From the NCBI RefSeq assembly GCF_006385255.1, contig NZ_VFJE01000056.1, positions 372,001-436,000 on the forward strand: a stretch of DNA of 64,000 nucleotides. Reading direction: 5' to 3'. The translations under genes and the position numbers were made by a program. The notes beneath the pieces are model-generated. The model saw only the letters and a program-made list of their open reading frames with translations, ran no database searches and was not told where the DNA came from. Origin of the DNA: Flavobacterium microcysteis (lineage in GTDB: Bacteria > Bacteroidota > Bacteroidia > Flavobacteriales > Flavobacteriaceae). This document shows positions 61,059-64,000 of the stretch, piece by piece (positions within the stretch are counted from its first letter, which is position 1; each line of letters starts with the position of its first letter).

Positions 61059-63308
61059 ATGAAAAAAATAATTTTTCTATTCGCGATGTTACCTGCTGTA
61101 TTCTTTGCTCAAGAAACAAAAAATACTGAAAAGAAACGCGAGCCAGGGAAATACGATACCAATAAATTCAGCCAGATGTATGATCTTATGGCTACGCCTA
61201 ATATGTTTAGAACGGCTTCTGGAGCACCCGGGCCAGCATATTACCAGCAACAGGCCGATTATAAGATGAATATCGAATTGGATGATCGTAACGCCAGACT
61301 TTCTGGGACAGAAACAATAACCTACCATAACAATTCACCGGATAATCTGGAATACTTATGGGTACAGCTTGATCAGAATCAAAGAGCAAAAGACTCAGAA
61401 TCACCTTTGGCTGACAATCAAAAAATGGACAAAGCGATGACTCCGGCAGGATTTTCAAAAAAATTCATGGAAGAAAAGTTGGACAGAGGCTATGTAATTG
61501 AATATGTAAAAGATGCAAAAGGGAATCCGATGAAGTATACCATCAATCATACAATGATGCGTATTGATTTGGCGAAACCATTGAAGTCAAAAGAAAAAAT
61601 ATCATTCTCTATAAAATGGCGATTCAATATTAACAATTATAGGGTAGAAGGAGGGCGCTCAGGTTATGAACATTTCGATAAAGACGGTAATAATCTATAT
61701 GTGCTTGCTCAGTTTTATCCAAGAATGGCAGTCTATAATGATGTAGAAGGCTGGCAGAATATGCAGTTTTGGGGAGCGGGAGAATTTGCGCTTCCTTTTG
61801 GTAATTTTGAAGTAAATATTACGGTTCCTGCAGACCATATTCTGGAAGCCACAGGAGATTTGCTGAACAGAAAAGAAGTTTTTACTGCTGAACAGTTTAA
61901 GCGATATCAATTAGCTGAAAAAACCTATGACAAGCCGGTTGTAGTAGTCACTCAGGAAGAGGCAGAAGCGGCCTCAAAAGGATTTTCTGATAAAAAGAAG
62001 ACTTGGAAATTTAGTGCGAAATATGTACGTGATTTCGGAATCTCGACTTCAAGAAAATTTATTTATGATGCGATGGCTGTAAAACTTTCGGACAAGTCAG
62101 TAATGGCTATTTCATTATACCCGCCAGAAGCCAATCCGCTATGGGGAGAATATTCGACAAAAACCGTTGCCCATACATTAAAAAGTTATTCTTCACATAC
62201 ATTCGACTATCCTTATCCAAAAGCGATTTCAATTTCTGCTGAGGACCAAGGGATGGAATATCCTATGATTTGCTGGAATTATGGGCGTCCGGATGAAAAG
62301 GGATTTGTAAGCGAAAGGCTTAAATATGGTATGCAAAGCGTAATTATTCATGAAGTAGGACATAATTTTTTTCCAATGATTGTCAATTCTGATGAGCGCC
62401 AATGGACTTGGATGGATGAAGGACTAAATACGTTCCTTCAATACTTAGCGGAGCAGGAATTAAGCCCAAATTATCCTTCTCAAAGAGGACCGGCTGCAAA
62501 AATAGTTCCGTATATGAGCGGACCACAAGATTTTTTAGAACCAATCATGTCAAATTCTGAAGGAATTCATCAGTTTGGAGCCAATGCGTATAGTAAACCC
62601 GCTACAGGATTAAACATATTGCGTGAAACTATCATGGGGAAAGAATTGTTTGACTATGCTTTCAAGACCTATGCAAACCGTTGGAAGTTTAAGCACCCAA
62701 CTCCGGAGGATTTTTTCAGAACAATGGAAGATGCTTCGGCAGTTGATTTGGATTGGTTTTGGAGAGGATGGTTTTATTCCACAGACTATGTCGATATTGG
62801 AATCCAGGATGTAAAAGAATATTTTGTTTCGGATGAAGCACCAAAAGAAACCAAAGATGTCAACATAAGAAAGGGCCGTTTTAATAAAGAAGATGGGCCG
62901 TTTGTCTATATGGTTTTGGCAGATTCTAATAAAAACAACACAAAACCTTTTGAGGTTAGTAGTATAAAAGTACTGTCTGATTTTATTCAGGAAAAATATA
63001 CCCCAGAAGAAAGAAGCAAGCTCAAATCTCCAAAATATTTTTATGAAGTTACTTTTGATAAACCGGGAGGAATGCTTATGCCGATTTTAGTGCAGTTGAC
63101 ATTTGATGATGGTACTACAGAAGATTATAATTTCCCGGTACAAATATGGAGAAAGGGCAATCAGGTCGTATCCCGTGTTTTTGCAACTGATAAAAAAGTA
63201 ACGAAAATAAAACTCGACCCAAAATTACAGACTGCCGATATCGATTTAGGAAATAATTCATGGCCTAGAGAGAAGGTGAAATCTAAATTTGACGAATTAG
63301 GAGATTAA
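61059..63308 (+). CDS. M1 family exported metallopeptidase
   Basis: A 749-residue protein with a signal peptide (MKKIIFLFAMLPAVFFAQ). The M1 gluzincin active site is H431-E-V-G-H435 (HEVGHNFFPMIVNSDERQWTWMDEGLNTF), with the third zinc ligand Glu454 after the exact 18-residue spacing. The usual GAMEN exopeptidase motif is replaced by QGMEYPM near residue 405, as in other Bacteroidota members. N-terminal beta domain: LSGTETITYHNNSPDNLEYLWVQL. It probably cleaves peptides in the periplasm or outside the cell. It lies 65 bases after the DUF6702-type gene. Confidence 0.88.
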   Translation: MKKIIFLFAMLPAVFFAQETKNTEKKREPGKYDTNKFSQMYDLMATPNMFRTASGAPGPAYYQQQADYKMNIELDDRNARLSGTETITYHNNSPDNLEYLWVQLDQNQRAKDSESPLADNQKMDKAMTPAGFSKKFMEEKLDRGYVIEYVKDAKGNPMKYTINHTMMRIDLAKPLKSKEKISFSIKWRFNINNYRVEGGRSGYEHFDKDGNNLYVLAQFYPRMAVYNDVEGWQNMQFWGAGEFALPFGNFEVNITVPADHILEATGDLLNRKEVFTAEQFKRYQLAEKTYDKPVVVVTQEEAEAASKGFSDKKKTWKFSAKYVRDFGISTSRKFIYDAMAVKLSDKSVMAISLYPPEANPLWGEYSTKTVAHTLKSYSSHTFDYPYPKAISISAEDQGMEYPMICWNYGRPDEKGFVSERLKYGMQSVIIHEVGHNFFPMIVNSDERQWTWMDEGLNTFLQYLAEQELSPNYPSQRGPAAKIVPYMSGPQDFLEPIMSNSEGIHQFGANAYSKPATGLNILRETIMGKELFDYAFKTYANRWKFKHPTPEDFFRTMEDASAVDLDWFWRGWFYSTDYVDIGIQDVKEYFVSDEAPKETKDVNIRKGRFNKEDGPFVYMVLADSNKNNTKPFEVSSIKVLSDFIQEKYTPEERSKLKSPKYFYEVTFDKPGGMLMPILVQLTFDDGTTEDYNFPVQIWRKGNQVVSRVFATDKKVTKIKLDPKLQTADIDLGNNSWPREKVKSKFDELGD

Positions 63309-63372
63309 GTTAAAATCATATTAAAAAAGAGTAGTAAAATAATAAAGCTGAAACGGCGGTACATTTTTACTG

Positions 63373-63380
63373 TATCTTTG
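63373..63380 (+). promoter_or_regulatory. -7 element for tatA
   Basis: TATCTTTG matches TAnnTTTG, 20 bases upstream of the tatA start. No -33 TTG is well spaced. Confidence 0.45.
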
Positions 63381-63400
63381 TAAGATTAAAATACAATATT

Positions 63401-63772
63401 ATGTTTGGTATCGGAGGATCGGAATTAGTATTCATCATATTTATTGCCATTATGCTTTTTGGCGCAGATAAAATTCCTGAAGTAGCAAGAACACTTGGAA
63501 AAGGAATGCAGCAGCTTAAGAATGCTACTGATGATATTAAAACCGAAATTCATAAAACAGCTTCAGAAAACGGTTTAGACACACAATCGCTTACAGGTGG
63601 ATTCTCTGAAGAAATCAATAAAGTAAAAGAAAACTTCAACAAGATTGTAGAAAATTCAACCGATAATAGTTTTGGGTTGGATAAGATAACGCAAGATGTC
63701 AATTCGGAAATCACTAAAGTAAAAGAAGATATCGAAACGATGCAAGGTCCAATAAAAAGACAAGATAAATAA
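63401..63772 (+). CDS. tatA: Twin-arginine translocase subunit TatA/TatE-type
   Basis: A 123-residue protein with one N-terminal membrane helix (residues 7-22, GSELVFIIFIAIMLFGADKIPE) and an amphipathic helix (VARTLGKGMQQLKNATDDI), the TatA/B pattern; the FG hinge and short length favour TatA/E. It forms the pore for folded, cofactor-containing proteins. The C-terminal half is charged. Its stop overlaps the next ATG by one base (TAATG). No tatC in the window. Confidence 0.88.
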   Translation: MFGIGGSELVFIIFIAIMLFGADKIPEVARTLGKGMQQLKNATDDIKTEIHKTASENGLDTQSLTGGFSEEINKVKENFNKIVENSTDNSFGLDKITQDVNSEITKVKEDIETMQGPIKRQDK

Positions 63773-64000
63773 TGGAGACGTTATTGGAACTTGACAGAAG
63801 CCTGTTTATTTACCTGAATAGCCTCGGATCTGAATCCTTCGATGGCTTTTGGCTGTTTATCACAAAACAGGTAAATTGGATTCCGATTTTTGCAATCATA
63901 TTATATCTGGTTTTTAAAAATCTTGGATGGAAACATGCCTTGATGATAATCGTGGTTATGGCTTTGCTAATTACATTGACTGACCAAACCACAAATCTTT
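63772..64000 (+). CDS. PAP2 family phosphatase, N-terminal fragment
   Basis: An open frame from the ATG at 63772 running off the window, 76 codons. It begins METLLELDRSLFIYLNSLGSE and continues with three hydrophobic segments (WLFITKQVNWIPIFAIILYLVF, ALMIIVVMALLITLTD). This matches the start of PAP2-type membrane phosphatases that follow tatA in Flavobacteria. The catalytic motifs lie beyond the window, so the call is by N-terminal similarity and position. Confidence 0.65.
   Translation, partial: METLLELDRSLFIYLNSLGSESFDGFWLFITKQVNWIPIFAIILYLVFKNLGWKHALMIIVVMALLITLTDQTTNL

Overview
This window looks like a chromosomal segment of a Flavobacteriaceae bacterium, most likely Flavobacterium or a close relative. 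Base composition is AT-rich. Ribosome-binding sites are weak and A-rich. Several upstream regions carry the Bacteroidota promoter motif (TTG or TTTG, then TAnnTTTG). Lineage markers include a HPPK-deoxynucleoside kinase fusion, type IX secretion (T9SS) sorting domains of types A and B, the T9SS plug protein, an S46 dipeptidyl-peptidase and DUF6702/DUF5103/DUF6370-type proteins. No phage, insertion sequence, CRISPR array, plasmid gene or rRNA was seen.

Layout. 0-10 kb: start of a GH3-like protein (minus, cut by the window edge), a DUF2797 protein, a large AsmA-like protein, SppA, the FolK-dNK fusion, a TrmH-type rRNA/tRNA methyltransferase and MutS. 10.2-14.7 kb: a tRNA-Gly/tRNA-Leu pair followed by a small accessory stretch: a beta-helix surface protein without a sorting domain, a tiny protein that is mostly a T9SS type A sorting domain, an orphan gene and a TlpA-like thioredoxin. 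14.8-25.5 kb: envelope and housekeeping genes (OmpA-type lipoprotein, YegP-like protein, small Ala/Glu-rich lipoprotein, a DPP11-type S46 peptidase, KDO transferase with an acetyltransferase, DegT aminotransferase, GalE, FabD, a YiiX-like hydrolase, a DUF4878 lipoprotein). 25.6-29.8 kb: bestrophin-type channel, a stress-protein-like gene, a two-component system and a small Fe-S protein. 30-44.8 kb: an unknown membrane protein, DUF6370-PurT, aspartate-type aminotransferase, fatty acid desaturase, RsmG, P5C dehydrogenase, ApaG, T9SS plug, an M16 protease and methyltransferase-Map. 44.8-56.7 kb: a 1189-residue T9SS type B cargo, GpmI, a DUF5916 outer-membrane protein, two convergent and overlapping L,D-transpeptidases, an acetyltransferase, tRNA-Gly(UCC) and a PepE-like peptidase.

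The most distinctive region is 56.9-63.3 kb. Five tandem paralogues of about 230-250 residues follow one another on the plus strand. Each has a signal peptide, a carboxypeptidase-D-regulatory-like beta domain, a TonB-box-like LDEVV motif and a helical tail. Each overlaps the next by exactly 11 or 14 bases. A DUF6702-type protein and an exported M1 metallopeptidase follow. The array looks like one translationally coupled operon built by tandem duplication; its function is not known to me. The window closes with tatA and the start of a PAP2 phosphatase.

Themes: cell-surface and envelope work dominates (T9SS plug plus two cargos, OmpA, SppA, KDO transferase, L,D-transpeptidases, exported peptidases S46/M16/M1, TatA), mixed with ordinary housekeeping. 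Two non-coding repeat types with clear dyad symmetry, and a family of imperfect stem repeats, sit between genes.
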